This document shows, piece by piece, positions 1 to 5,511 of a DNA stretch of 6,742 bases. A program made the position numbers and the translations under genes. This stretch comes from Mobilitalea sp. (GTDB lineage: Bacteria; Bacillota_A; Clostridia; Lachnospirales; Lachnospiraceae), in contig JARKQP010000333.1 of the NCBI GenBank assembly GCA_029974875.1, forward strand, positions 1 through 6,742, given 5' to 3'. The notes under the pieces were generated by a model. That model was not told where the DNA came from and ran no database searches. It worked only from the letters and a program-made list of their open reading frames with translations. Each line of letters begins with the position of its first letter. The stretch's first letter is position 1.

Positions 1-431
1 GGATTCCTATCCGGTGAATGGAGAGCACGCCTTTTTTTCTCATACTGCATGACCAGCTGCATTTTAAGCTCACTTTTGTAGGCAAGGAATAGCTCCTTTA
101 ATTCCTGGTCACTTAATCCATCGGACCAGGCACGCTGCAGCAAAAAGGATTTCTTTATCTCAGGAGCCTCCGGTGCTGACAGAGTCCATTCCTTTAGCTC
201 CGTAAGCCCTTCCTGGGTTATGGTATATATTTTTTTGGAAGGGGCATTATCCTGGTGGACTAGCTTGCTGGTAACCAGTCCATGCTCCTCCAGCTTAATT
301 AATGCTTTATATATCTGGTTATTATTGCCGGACCAATGCATAAAAGAGGAGGCCTCAAAAATCTTTTTTAATTCATACCCTGTTGATGGCTTCCAGCTTA
401 AGATACCTAAGATAGCAAATTCTATTGACAT
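1..431 (-). CDS. PadR-family transcriptional regulator, 3' end outside window
   Basis: Reading the minus strand from ATG at 431 down to 429 gives 143 open codons that run off the left edge, so the C-terminus is missing. Residues 1-80 form the PadR winged helix: MSIEFAILGILSW at the start, GYELKKIF at 18-25, YKALIKLEEHGLV at 41-53 (recognition helix region) and the wing KKIYTITQEGLTEL at 66-79. Residues from about 88 on are charged and helical (KKSFLLQRAWSDGLS), as expected for the C-terminal dimerisation domain of the longer PadR class (about 180 residues). PadR proteins are usually ligand-responsive repressors of detoxification or efflux genes. The gene is divergent from the multicopper oxidase gene. 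Its start is preceded by a modest GGGGTG ribosome binding site and by a promoter containing a palindrome, so autorepression is likely (inference). The ligand cannot be predicted. Confidence 0.93.
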   Translation of the reverse strand, partial: MSIEFAILGILSWKPSTGYELKKIFEASSFMHWSGNNNQIYKALIKLEEHGLVTSKLVHQDNAPSKKIYTITQEGLTELKEWTLSAPEAPEIKKSFLLQRAWSDGLSDQELKELFLAYKSELKMQLVMQYEKKRRALHSPDRN

Positions 432-448
432 AAATACACCCCGATTCA

Positions 449-480
449 AGTAACATAGGTTAATAGTAACATATGTTACT
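449..480. promoter_or_regulatory. probable PadR operator: palindrome plus degenerate tandem copy
   Basis: Positions 465-480 read AGTAACATATGTTACT, a perfect 16-bp palindrome. Immediately next to it, 449-464 reads AGTAACATAGGTTAAT, the same left half with a degenerate right half, so the two units are in 16-bp register. PadR-type regulators typically bind dyads with ATGT/ACAT halves, which this fits (family knowledge). It overlaps the padR promoter. A third GTAACAT occurs at 514-520 toward the oxidase gene. Binding by this particular PadR protein is inferred from position only. Confidence 0.7.
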
Positions 481-491
481 TGGAATGTAAA
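463..491 (-). promoter_or_regulatory. sigma-A-type promoter of the padR-family gene
   Basis: On the minus strand there is TTTACA (491-486), an exact 17-base spacer and TACTAT (468-463), a good match to TTGACA-17-TATAAT. It lies about 30 bases upstream of the padR start codon. Most of the spacer and part of the -10 box are occupied by the palindrome at 465-480, so a bound repressor would block polymerase. Confidence 0.75.
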
Positions 492-628
492 GATAAATAT
501 AAGAAACCCTTTTGTAACATAATCATACAATGGTCGACACGCTTAGACACAAAGTCATACTTGCTACATAAAATGATTAATATAGATGACTTTCGTCTGA
601 AGCCTATATTATGAATGGAGGTTCCATA
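481..628 (+). promoter_or_regulatory. upstream region of the multicopper oxidase gene
   Basis: No convincing sigma-A -35/-10 pair is visible. A TACAAT at 526-531, just after a GTAACAT (514-520), could be a -10 box but lacks a -35 partner. An alternative is AC at 549-550, 16 bases, then CATAAAATG at 567-575. This resembles the sigma-K pattern (AC-16-CATANNNTA) used for spore-coat genes in Bacillus, but it is a weak match. A small hairpin (584-589 with 593-598, one G-U pair) lies in the probable 5' untranslated region. GGAGG at 617-621 is the ribosome binding site, 7 bases before ATG 629. Confidence 0.3.
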
Positions 629-2236
629 ATGAATGAATATATGAGATATTATCCGGGCAAGCCAGAGAATTGCGGAGAAGAGGATAATAGGGTAAATCCA
701 TCCGATCCCTCGACCATTCCGAAGTTCGTGGATTCGCTGCCGGTACCGGATATAGCGAGGCCGGCCCGCGGATACCCTGCAGCAAATGACAAAGAATTAT
801 ATTATGAAATTGCAATGATGGAAGCAAAGCACAGATTTCATAGAGATTTTCCATTAACTACAGTCTGGGGCTATAATGGGACGTACCCCGGTCCCACCCT
901 TGAGGTTTCCAAGGATGTGCCGATTAAAGTAAAGTGGAAAAATATGCTGCCTAAGAAGCATTTGCTGCCGGTGGACCATACGCTCCACGGAGCGATGGAT
1001 ACCCCGGATGTAAGGACGGTTACCCATGTGCATGGCGCTAATGTGGCGGCTGACAGTGATGGGCATCCGGAAGCCTGGTTTACCAAAGGAAATGAATATG
1101 TTGGGCATAAATATACCAGGGAGGTATATGAATATACGAACCACCAGGCCGGGGCTACCCTGTGGTATCACGACCATGCGATGGGGATCACCAGGCTGAA
1201 TGTGTATTCCGGGCTGGCTGGCTTCTATATTATAAGGGATTTTTTGGAGAAAAGGCTGAACCTCCCGGCAGGACCCTTTGAAATACCAATCCTGATCCAG
1301 GACAAATCCTTTAATAAGGACGGCTCCTTGTTCTATCCGGATAATGCCATTCCTCCCGTTGATAATCCTGTTCCGTCGACACCTTCATTTTTCCTGGGCA
1401 ATACGATTGTCGTAAACGGAAGGCTCTGGCCATACCTAAAGGTAGAGCCCCGCAGATACAGGTTCCGGATTCTGAACGGATCAAATCTCCGGGCCTATGA
1501 GCTTAAATTAAGCAATGGGGAAGTATTCCACCAGATTGGTACGGATTTAGGCTTCCTGCACCATTCTGTGGATATCGAATCCTTTATTATGGAGCCTGCG
1601 GAACGGATGGATGTAATCATTGATTTCTCGGCATATAAAGGGAAGGAAATCATCCTGGAGAATCTGGGAGGAGGAGCAGCGGATACGGATATGGGAGTTA
1701 TTATGAAATTTAAGGTAGGCCAGGAATTATCCTGCCCGGATACCAGCACGGTCCCTAAGGAGCTGATGCCCTTCCACAAGCTGGATCCTTCCCTGGCTGT
1801 AAAGGAGAGGACATTGGTGCTGGATGAAATGACGGATCATTATGGCAGGGTAATGCACATGCTAAATTATAGGATGTGGAGCGATCCGGCCACGGAAAAG
1901 CCCAAATTAGATACCATTGAAATATGGCATTTTGTGAATAAGTTCGGTTTTCCCCATCCGGTCCATCTCCACCTTGTCCATTTTGAGGTACTTGGGAGGA
2001 AGGTGTTTACAGAGAGGGATTTTGATAAGGATGGTGATTATAAGTTCGACTTAAGGACATTAACTCCGCCCCTGGATTATGAAACCGGGCCAAAGGATGT
2101 AGTGAGGACAGACCCAGGCCAGGTGACCTCAATTATCATGCACTTTAAAGAGCATTGCGGGGATTATGTATGGCATTGCCATATCCTGGAGCATGAGGAT
2201 TACGATATGATGAGGCCGCTGGTTGTAGAAAAGTAA
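629..2236 (+). CDS. CotA-like multicopper oxidase (laccase / bilirubin oxidase type)
   Basis: A 535-residue enzyme expected to oxidise phenolic, bilirubin-like or metal substrates with reduction of O2 to water. I chose ATG 629 because GGAGG at 617-621 is correctly spaced. The in-frame ATG at 611 lies upstream of that site. Three cupredoxin domains can be followed. All copper ligands are present: HVH (133-135), WYHDH (H181, H183), HPVHLH (H443, H446, H448) and HCHILEHEDYDM (H516, C517, H518, H522, axial M527). The spacing is the same as in Bacillus subtilis CotA. Segments such as HDHAMGITRLNVYSGLAG and the HEDYDMMRP end are CotA signatures. PKFVDSLPVPD (31-41) matches the CotA start, so this protein has about 28 extra N-terminal residues. 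I see no Sec or Tat signal, which fits a cytoplasmic or spore-coat location. It is divergent from padR, which may control it. The physiological substrate is unknown. Confidence 0.96.
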   Translation: MNEYMRYYPGKPENCGEEDNRVNPSDPSTIPKFVDSLPVPDIARPARGYPAANDKELYYEIAMMEAKHRFHRDFPLTTVWGYNGTYPGPTLEVSKDVPIKVKWKNMLPKKHLLPVDHTLHGAMDTPDVRTVTHVHGANVAADSDGHPEAWFTKGNEYVGHKYTREVYEYTNHQAGATLWYHDHAMGITRLNVYSGLAGFYIIRDFLEKRLNLPAGPFEIPILIQDKSFNKDGSLFYPDNAIPPVDNPVPSTPSFFLGNTIVVNGRLWPYLKVEPRRYRFRILNGSNLRAYELKLSNGEVFHQIGTDLGFLHHSVDIESFIMEPAERMDVIIDFSAYKGKEIILENLGGGAADTDMGVIMKFKVGQELSCPDTSTVPKELMPFHKLDPSLAVKERTLVLDEMTDHYGRVMHMLNYRMWSDPATEKPKLDTIEIWHFVNKFGFPHPVHLHLVHFEVLGRKVFTERDFDKDGDYKFDLRTLTPPLDYETGPKDVVRTDPGQVTSIIMHFKEHCGDYVWHCHILEHEDYDMMRPLVVEK

Positions 2237-2317
2237 GGCGTATGGCCAGAATTTTTTAATTTTCTATTGCTTTCTTGGACACATGCATTTAAACTTAGAC
2301 GTAGAGCTTTTTCTGAG

Positions 2318-2358
2318 GCGGCTGGACTTTCTATTTTTCAGATGGTAAGTTCAGCCGC
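2318..2358 (+). other. stem-loop in the asnA leader
   Basis: The arms 2318-2329 (GCGGCTGGACTT) and 2347-2358 (AAGTTCAGCCGC) pair over 12 positions with a single G-U wobble and enclose a 17-base loop. No T-run follows, so it is not an intrinsic terminator for the oxidase gene as it stands. It is probably a 5' untranslated RNA element of asnA. A weak promoter candidate (TTGCTT 2267-2272, 17 bases, TAAACT 2290-2295) would start transcription just upstream of it. Confidence 0.55.
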
Positions 2359-2371
2359 TATAAGCAAGGGA

Positions 2372-2420
2372 GGTAACGGGACGAACCTTTGGCGCAGAAC
2401 GCGGCGCCGGGTCTATTACC
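2372..2420 (+). other. second structured element in the asnA leader
   Basis: This is a three-tier hairpin. GGTAA (2372-2376) pairs with TTACC (2416-2420), GAC (2380-2382) with GTC (2411-2413), and GGCGC (2391-2395) with GCGCC (2404-2408), with an eight-base apical loop (AGAACGCG). It ends 52 bases before the asnA start. I looked for the T-box antiterminator consensus (AGGGTGGNACCGCG) and for common riboswitch cores and did not find them. Its role is unknown. It could be a leader regulator or an incidental GC-rich structure. Confidence 0.45.
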
Positions 2421-2472
2421 GGATTACAGCTGAAAGGGGAAAGCAGGAAAGATAAAACATGGAGGTAGCTGT

Positions 2473-3477
2473 ATGCATTATATACCTGAAGGGTATTCCA
2501 GCAAGACAACGCTGAGGGAAACCGAGATAGCAATCAAGCTGATTAAGGATTATTTTGAAAATAGCCTGGCAAAGAAGCTGAACTTAACCAGAGTATCGGC
2601 TCCGTTATTCGTATTGCCGGAGACGGGACTCAATGATAATTTGAACGGTGTGGAGCGTCCGGTCTCATTTTCCGGAATCGGCACACAGGAAAGAAAATGT
2701 GAGGTAGTCCAGTCCCTTGCCAAGTGGAAAAGGATGGCACTAAAAAGATATGAATTCGGCCCAGGGGAAGGGCTCTACACTGACATGAATGCCATCAGAT
2801 GTGATGAGACCCTGGATAATATCCATTCCATCTACGTTGACCAATGGGATTGGGAGAAGGTGATCCTAAGGGAGGAAAGAACCCTTGAAACCTTAAAGGA
2901 TACTGTAAATAAGATTTATGAAGTATTCCTGGAGACTGAGGAGTATGTGGGCAGCAAGTTTGCGCTGTTTGAGGCCAAGCTGCCAAAGGAAGTGACCTTC
3001 ATTACAAGCCAGGAGCTGGCGGACAGGTATCAGGAGCTTACACCGAAGGAAAGGGAAGCGGCTTATGTAAAGGAAAAAGGAGCCATATTCATCCTGCAGA
3101 TAGGCGGTAAGCTAAGGAACGGGGAGAAGCATGACGGGCGCGCACCGGATTATGATGACTGGAGCTTGAACGGGGATCTGATTTTGTACCACAGGCTGTT
3201 GGACATAGCCTTTGAGGTGTCCTCCATGGGCATCCGGGTGGATGCAGAGTCCATGGATACCCAGCTGACACTGGCAAATGCGGATGACAGAAGACAATTG
3301 CCCTACCACCAGGATATTTTAAATGGCCGGCTGCCCTTTACCATAGGGGGAGGAATCGGACAGTCCAGAATCTGTATGTACTTTATGGACAAGGTACACA
3401 TCGGTGAGGTCCAGGCCTCCATATGGGAAGACGATATGCTGGAATACATGGCAGATAAGGGTGTAGTAATACTATAA
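2473..3477 (+). CDS. asnA: aspartate-ammonia ligase (asparagine synthetase A)
   Basis: A cytoplasmic enzyme making asparagine from aspartate, ammonia and ATP, releasing AMP and pyrophosphate. Its 334 residues are close to the 330 of E. coli AsnA, and the fold is related to class II aminoacyl-tRNA synthetases. Diagnostic stretches are DNLNGVERPVSF (55-66), SLAKWKRMAL (81-90), GPGEGLYTDMNAIR (96-109), HSIYVDQWDWEKV (118-130), GGKLRNGEKHDGRAPDYDDW (211-230), SSMGIRVDAESM (250-261) and the class II motif 3-like IGGGIGQSR (291-299). Nothing is truncated. ATG 2473 is preceded by GGAGG at 2461-2465, 7 bases away. The gene is probably a single transcription unit, with a structured leader upstream and an intrinsic terminator directly after the stop. 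It uses free ammonia, so nearby nitrogen signalling (the PII-like gene downstream) is a suggestive but unproven link. Confidence 0.98.
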   Translation: MHYIPEGYSSKTTLRETEIAIKLIKDYFENSLAKKLNLTRVSAPLFVLPETGLNDNLNGVERPVSFSGIGTQERKCEVVQSLAKWKRMALKRYEFGPGEGLYTDMNAIRCDETLDNIHSIYVDQWDWEKVILREERTLETLKDTVNKIYEVFLETEEYVGSKFALFEAKLPKEVTFITSQELADRYQELTPKEREAAYVKEKGAIFILQIGGKLRNGEKHDGRAPDYDDWSLNGDLILYHRLLDIAFEVSSMGIRVDAESMDTQLTLANADDRRQLPYHQDILNGRLPFTIGGGIGQSRICMYFMDKVHIGEVQASIWEDDMLEYMADKGVVIL

Positions 3478-3489
3478 AGCAGGCAAAGA

Positions 3490-3526
3490 CGCGGCGCAGA
3501 AGGGCAAAATCTGCATCGCGTTTTTT
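3490..3526 (+). terminator. intrinsic terminator of asnA
   Basis: CGCG (3490-3493) pairs with CGCG (3517-3520) and GCAGA (3496-3500) with TCTGC (3510-3514), separated by a two-base internal loop. A run of six T (3521-3526) follows immediately. The stem begins 12 bases after the asnA stop codon. It separates asnA from the downstream operon. Confidence 0.85.
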
Positions 3527-3601
3527 ATATCCTTTAGGGGAGTTCTGGCCTGGGCTTGTTATTTTAATTACAGCAGGCGTAGGATTTTTTAAAATTAACA
3601 T

Positions 3602-3630
3602 TTGACTTGCTGATGAAAAACAAATACAAT
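3602..3630 (+). promoter_or_regulatory. sigma-A-type promoter of the DUF1413-DUF1538-PII operon
   Basis: TTGACT (3602-3607), 17-base spacer, TACAAT (3625-3630): each box is one base from consensus, with ideal spacing. It lies 71 bases upstream of the first gene. The predicted start site, around 3637, falls inside the left arm of the inverted repeat that begins right after the -10 box. The rest of the 3527-3701 gap shows no gene. Confidence 0.8.
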
Positions 3631-3678
3631 ATTCTTAACAATGTGCTTGACAATATGCATAAGCACGTTCTTAAGAAT
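3631..3678. repeat. 18-bp inverted repeat at the operon start, probable operator
   Basis: The left arm at 3631-3648 (ATTCTTAACAATGTGCTT) and the right arm at 3661-3678 (AAGCACGTTCTTAAGAAT) are complementary at 16 of 18 positions. One of the two mismatches is a possible G-U pair, and the loop is 12 bases. Each arm also contains its own near-palindrome around TTCTTAA, and TTCTTAAGAA at 3668-3677 is perfect. It starts directly after the -10 box, where a bound regulator would block transcription. Because the transcript would begin within the left arm, a DNA operator is more likely than an RNA switch. The cognate regulator is not in this window as far as I can tell. Confidence 0.7.
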
Positions 3679-3701
3679 GCTGTAGAAAAGGAGAGATTTT
3701 T

Positions 3702-3947
3702 ATGTATGATGTAAACGAGTTATTGGAAGAGGCTATGAAAGAAACAGACAGGTTATTGGACGGGGAGGTATTCCTGGTCAAGGATTTATTTAAGGGGTAT
3801 GTCTGGAACAGAATTGCAGTGAAAGACAGACTCCTGTTAGGAACTTTGTTCTTAAATGCTGTTCATAGTGGAAAATATGATTTACATGCCATTGAAAAAA
3901 CCTCTTCCCATCAACAGCAATACAAGAAGGATGCCAGTTGTATGTAA
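3702..3947 (+). CDS. small DUF1413-like protein of unknown function
   Basis: An 81-residue protein started by ATG 3702, with AAGGAGAG at 3688-3695 suitably spaced. The N-terminal 20 residues look like an acidic amphipathic helix (ELLEEAMKETDRLL). The core GEVFLVKDLFKGYVWNRI (21-38) followed by DRLLLGTLFLNAV (42-54) resembles DUF1413 proteins, a family of about 80-90-residue bacterial proteins without known function. This assignment is from memory of the family pattern and is not certain. The tail (IEKTSSHQQQYKK, 64-76) is polar and basic. There are no membrane segments, no signal peptide and no metal motif. It is the first gene of the apparent operon, 76 bases ahead of the membrane protein. 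A role as a small regulator or nucleic-acid-binding protein is possible but not shown. Confidence 0.75.
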   Translation: MYDVNELLEEAMKETDRLLDGEVFLVKDLFKGYVWNRIAVKDRLLLGTLFLNAVHSGKYDLHAIEKTSSHQQQYKKDASCM

Positions 3948-3950
3948 TAT

Positions 3951-3993
3951 CGGCTAGTGACAGCTCTTAACGTGATTATGAAATTCATAGCCG
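3951..3993 (+). other. stem-loop between the DUF1413-like and DUF1538 genes
   Basis: CGGCTA-g-TGA (3951-3960) pairs with TCATAGCCG (3985-3993), nine pairs with a one-base bulge and a 24-base loop. No T-run follows, so read-through into the DUF1538 gene is expected. It could be a processing or stability element adjusting expression within the operon. The loop contains TCTTAAC (3965-3971), the heptamer also found in the left arm of the operon inverted repeat (3633-3639). Confidence 0.4.
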
Positions 3994-4023
3994 TAAAATT
4001 AAGCAGGAAAGGAAGAAAAGTAT

Positions 4024-5511
4024 TTGAGTGTATTCAGTGAAAAATTGAAAGAGGTCTTATTCTCAGTTCTCCCGATCACAGTCATTGTGTTGGTACTAAA
4101 TTTTACCTTAACGCCCCTTGAGACACCGTTAATCGTAAGGTTTTTAATGGGGGCAGTTCTAATTATCTTTGGACTGACCGTTTTTTTAATTGGGGTAGAT
4201 ATCGGAATTACTCCGATCGGAAATAATATGGGTTCAGCAATTGCAAAAACCAATAAATTATGGATGGTAGCCATTGCCGGCCTGATGCTTGGTTTTTTCA
4301 TATCGGTTGCAGAACCGGATCTTCATATCCTGGCGGGGCAGGTTGATGCCGTCACATCGGGGTTGATTTCAAAAGGAAGTATTGTTATTATAGTGTCAAT
4401 CGGTATTGCATGTATGCTTGCGATTGGCCTTGCCCGTATCGTTTATAATTTTCCGTTATACAAATTATTAACAATTTTGTATGGTATCATATTGGTATTA
4501 GCTCTTTTTACCTCAAAGGAGTTCCTGGCCATATCCTTTGATGCTTCGGGGGCAACGACAGGTGCCTTGACGGTTCCTTTTATCCTGGCGTTGGCAATTG
4601 GTGTCTCGAAATTGAAGAAGGACAGTAAGGCCTCGGAAAAGGATAGCTTCGGATTGGTTGCCATCGCGTCAACAGGGGCAATTATAGCAGTCATGGTTAT
4701 GAGCATCGTATCAAAAACAGATAAGATAACGGGCAGTTTGGAACAGGGACAGGTATCCGATTCCATTCTTTATCCATTTATCCATGAATTTCCGAAAATA
4801 ACAGGTGAGATAGCCATAGCCCTGCTTCCGGTTCTGGTGCTGTTCATCGTTTTCCAAAAAATTTCTTTTAAGCTGCCAAAGAGGGAGGTACGGAGGATAT
4901 TATTTGGGATACTATTTAATTTCATCGGACTGGTGATGTTTTTAGTCGGTGTCAATGCCGGGTTTATGGATGTGGGAAGTGCTGTTGGATATAGCATTGC
5001 CCGTTTGGATAATAAGCTTTATGTGGTCCTGATTGGCTTTGTGCTGGGAGTGGTGACGATACTTGCAGAGCCGGCGGTATATGTATTGACCCATCAGATC
5101 GAGGACGTTACCAGCGGATATGTAAAGAGAAGTGCCGTCATGGTCACCTTGGCCATAGGGGTCGGCATTTCGGTCGCGTTATCCATGATCAGAATATTGG
5201 TACCGGAGCTGCAGCTGTGGCAATATCTTCTTCCAGGATATATAATATCCATAGCGATGTCTTATTTTGTGCCTAAGCTTTTTGTTGGTATTGGATTTGA
5301 TTCAGGAGGAGTTGCCTCGGGTCCCATGACAGCCACCTTTATTCTGGCCTATGCCCAGGGGGTAGCGGAAGCGATCGAAGGAGCCGATGTTTTAGTAGAC
5401 GGGTTTGGAATGATTGCAATGGTTGCCATGACGCCATTAATTGCATTACAGATATTGGGATTAATATTTAAATTAAAGTCCAGGAAGGGAGAGGTTATCA
5501 GCAATGGATAA
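4024..5511 (+). CDS. DUF1538-type integral membrane protein, internally duplicated, putative transporter
   Basis: A very hydrophobic 495-residue protein with about 12-14 probable membrane segments. It starts at TTG 4024, the only in-frame start after the stop at 4000. A purine-rich site (AGGAAAGGAAG, 4005-4015) lies just upstream. It is a tandem duplication: half 1 (about 1-230) repeats as half 2 (about 255-482) at an offset near 252. Paired landmarks are LPITVIVLVL (16) / LPVLVLFIVF (268), AEP (96 / 348), DAVTSG (108) / EDVTSG (360), FDASGATTG (172) / FDSGGVASG (425), PFILALAIGV (185) / TFILAYAQGV (438), and FGLVAIA (209) / FGMIAMV (461). A charged linker (197-208) follows the FILA helix of half 1. 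I recognise the pattern as DUF1538, whose members often neighbour PII-like genes. Transport is inferred from the duplicated fold and the context, and the substrate is unknown. It overlaps the downstream PII-like gene by 8 bases, implying translational coupling. Confidence 0.9.
   Translation: MSVFSEKLKEVLFSVLPITVIVLVLNFTLTPLETPLIVRFLMGAVLIIFGLTVFLIGVDIGITPIGNNMGSAIAKTNKLWMVAIAGLMLGFFISVAEPDLHILAGQVDAVTSGLISKGSIVIIVSIGIACMLAIGLARIVYNFPLYKLLTILYGIILVLALFTSKEFLAISFDASGATTGALTVPFILALAIGVSKLKKDSKASEKDSFGLVAIASTGAIIAVMVMSIVSKTDKITGSLEQGQVSDSILYPFIHEFPKITGEIAIALLPVLVLFIVFQKISFKLPKREVRRILFGILFNFIGLVMFLVGVNAGFMDVGSAVGYSIARLDNKLYVVLIGFVLGVVTILAEPAVYVLTHQIEDVTSGYVKRSAVMVTLAIGVGISVALSMIRILVPELQLWQYLLPGYIISIAMSYFVPKLFVGIGFDSGGVASGPMTATFILAYAQGVAEAIEGADVLVDGFGMIAMVAMTPLIALQILGLIFKLKSRKGEVISNG

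Noticed and set aside
220..453. 77-residue plus-strand open frame
   Set aside because: It is antisense to the padR-family gene, whose protein sequence is clearly conserved. There is no ribosome site and no recognisable protein.
611..613. Upstream ATG as the start of the oxidase
   Set aside because: The GGAGG at 617-621 lies downstream of it and is correctly placed for ATG 629, while ATG 611 has no ribosome binding site.
2251..2257. Terminator for the oxidase gene at the T-rich stretch
   Set aside because: Only the short TGGCCA palindrome precedes the T-run, with no stable stem. The hairpin at 2318-2358 lacks a T-run.
2267..2455. 62-residue open frame (TTG start) in the asnA leader
   Set aside because: It has no ribosome binding site before the TTG, its arginine-rich composition is unlike its neighbours, and it spans both predicted hairpins. 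It is more likely leader RNA than protein.
2237..2472. T-box leader for asnA
   Set aside because: The antiterminator consensus AGGGTGGNACCGCG and the Stem I AGTA landmark are absent. GGGAGGTAACGGG at 2368-2380 is only a superficial resemblance.
3647..3677. Second promoter (TTGACA at 3647-3652) for the DUF1413 operon
   Set aside because: The -35 box is perfect, but the only -10-like sequence (TAAGAA at 3672) is at 19 bases and poor. The site is inside the inverted repeat.
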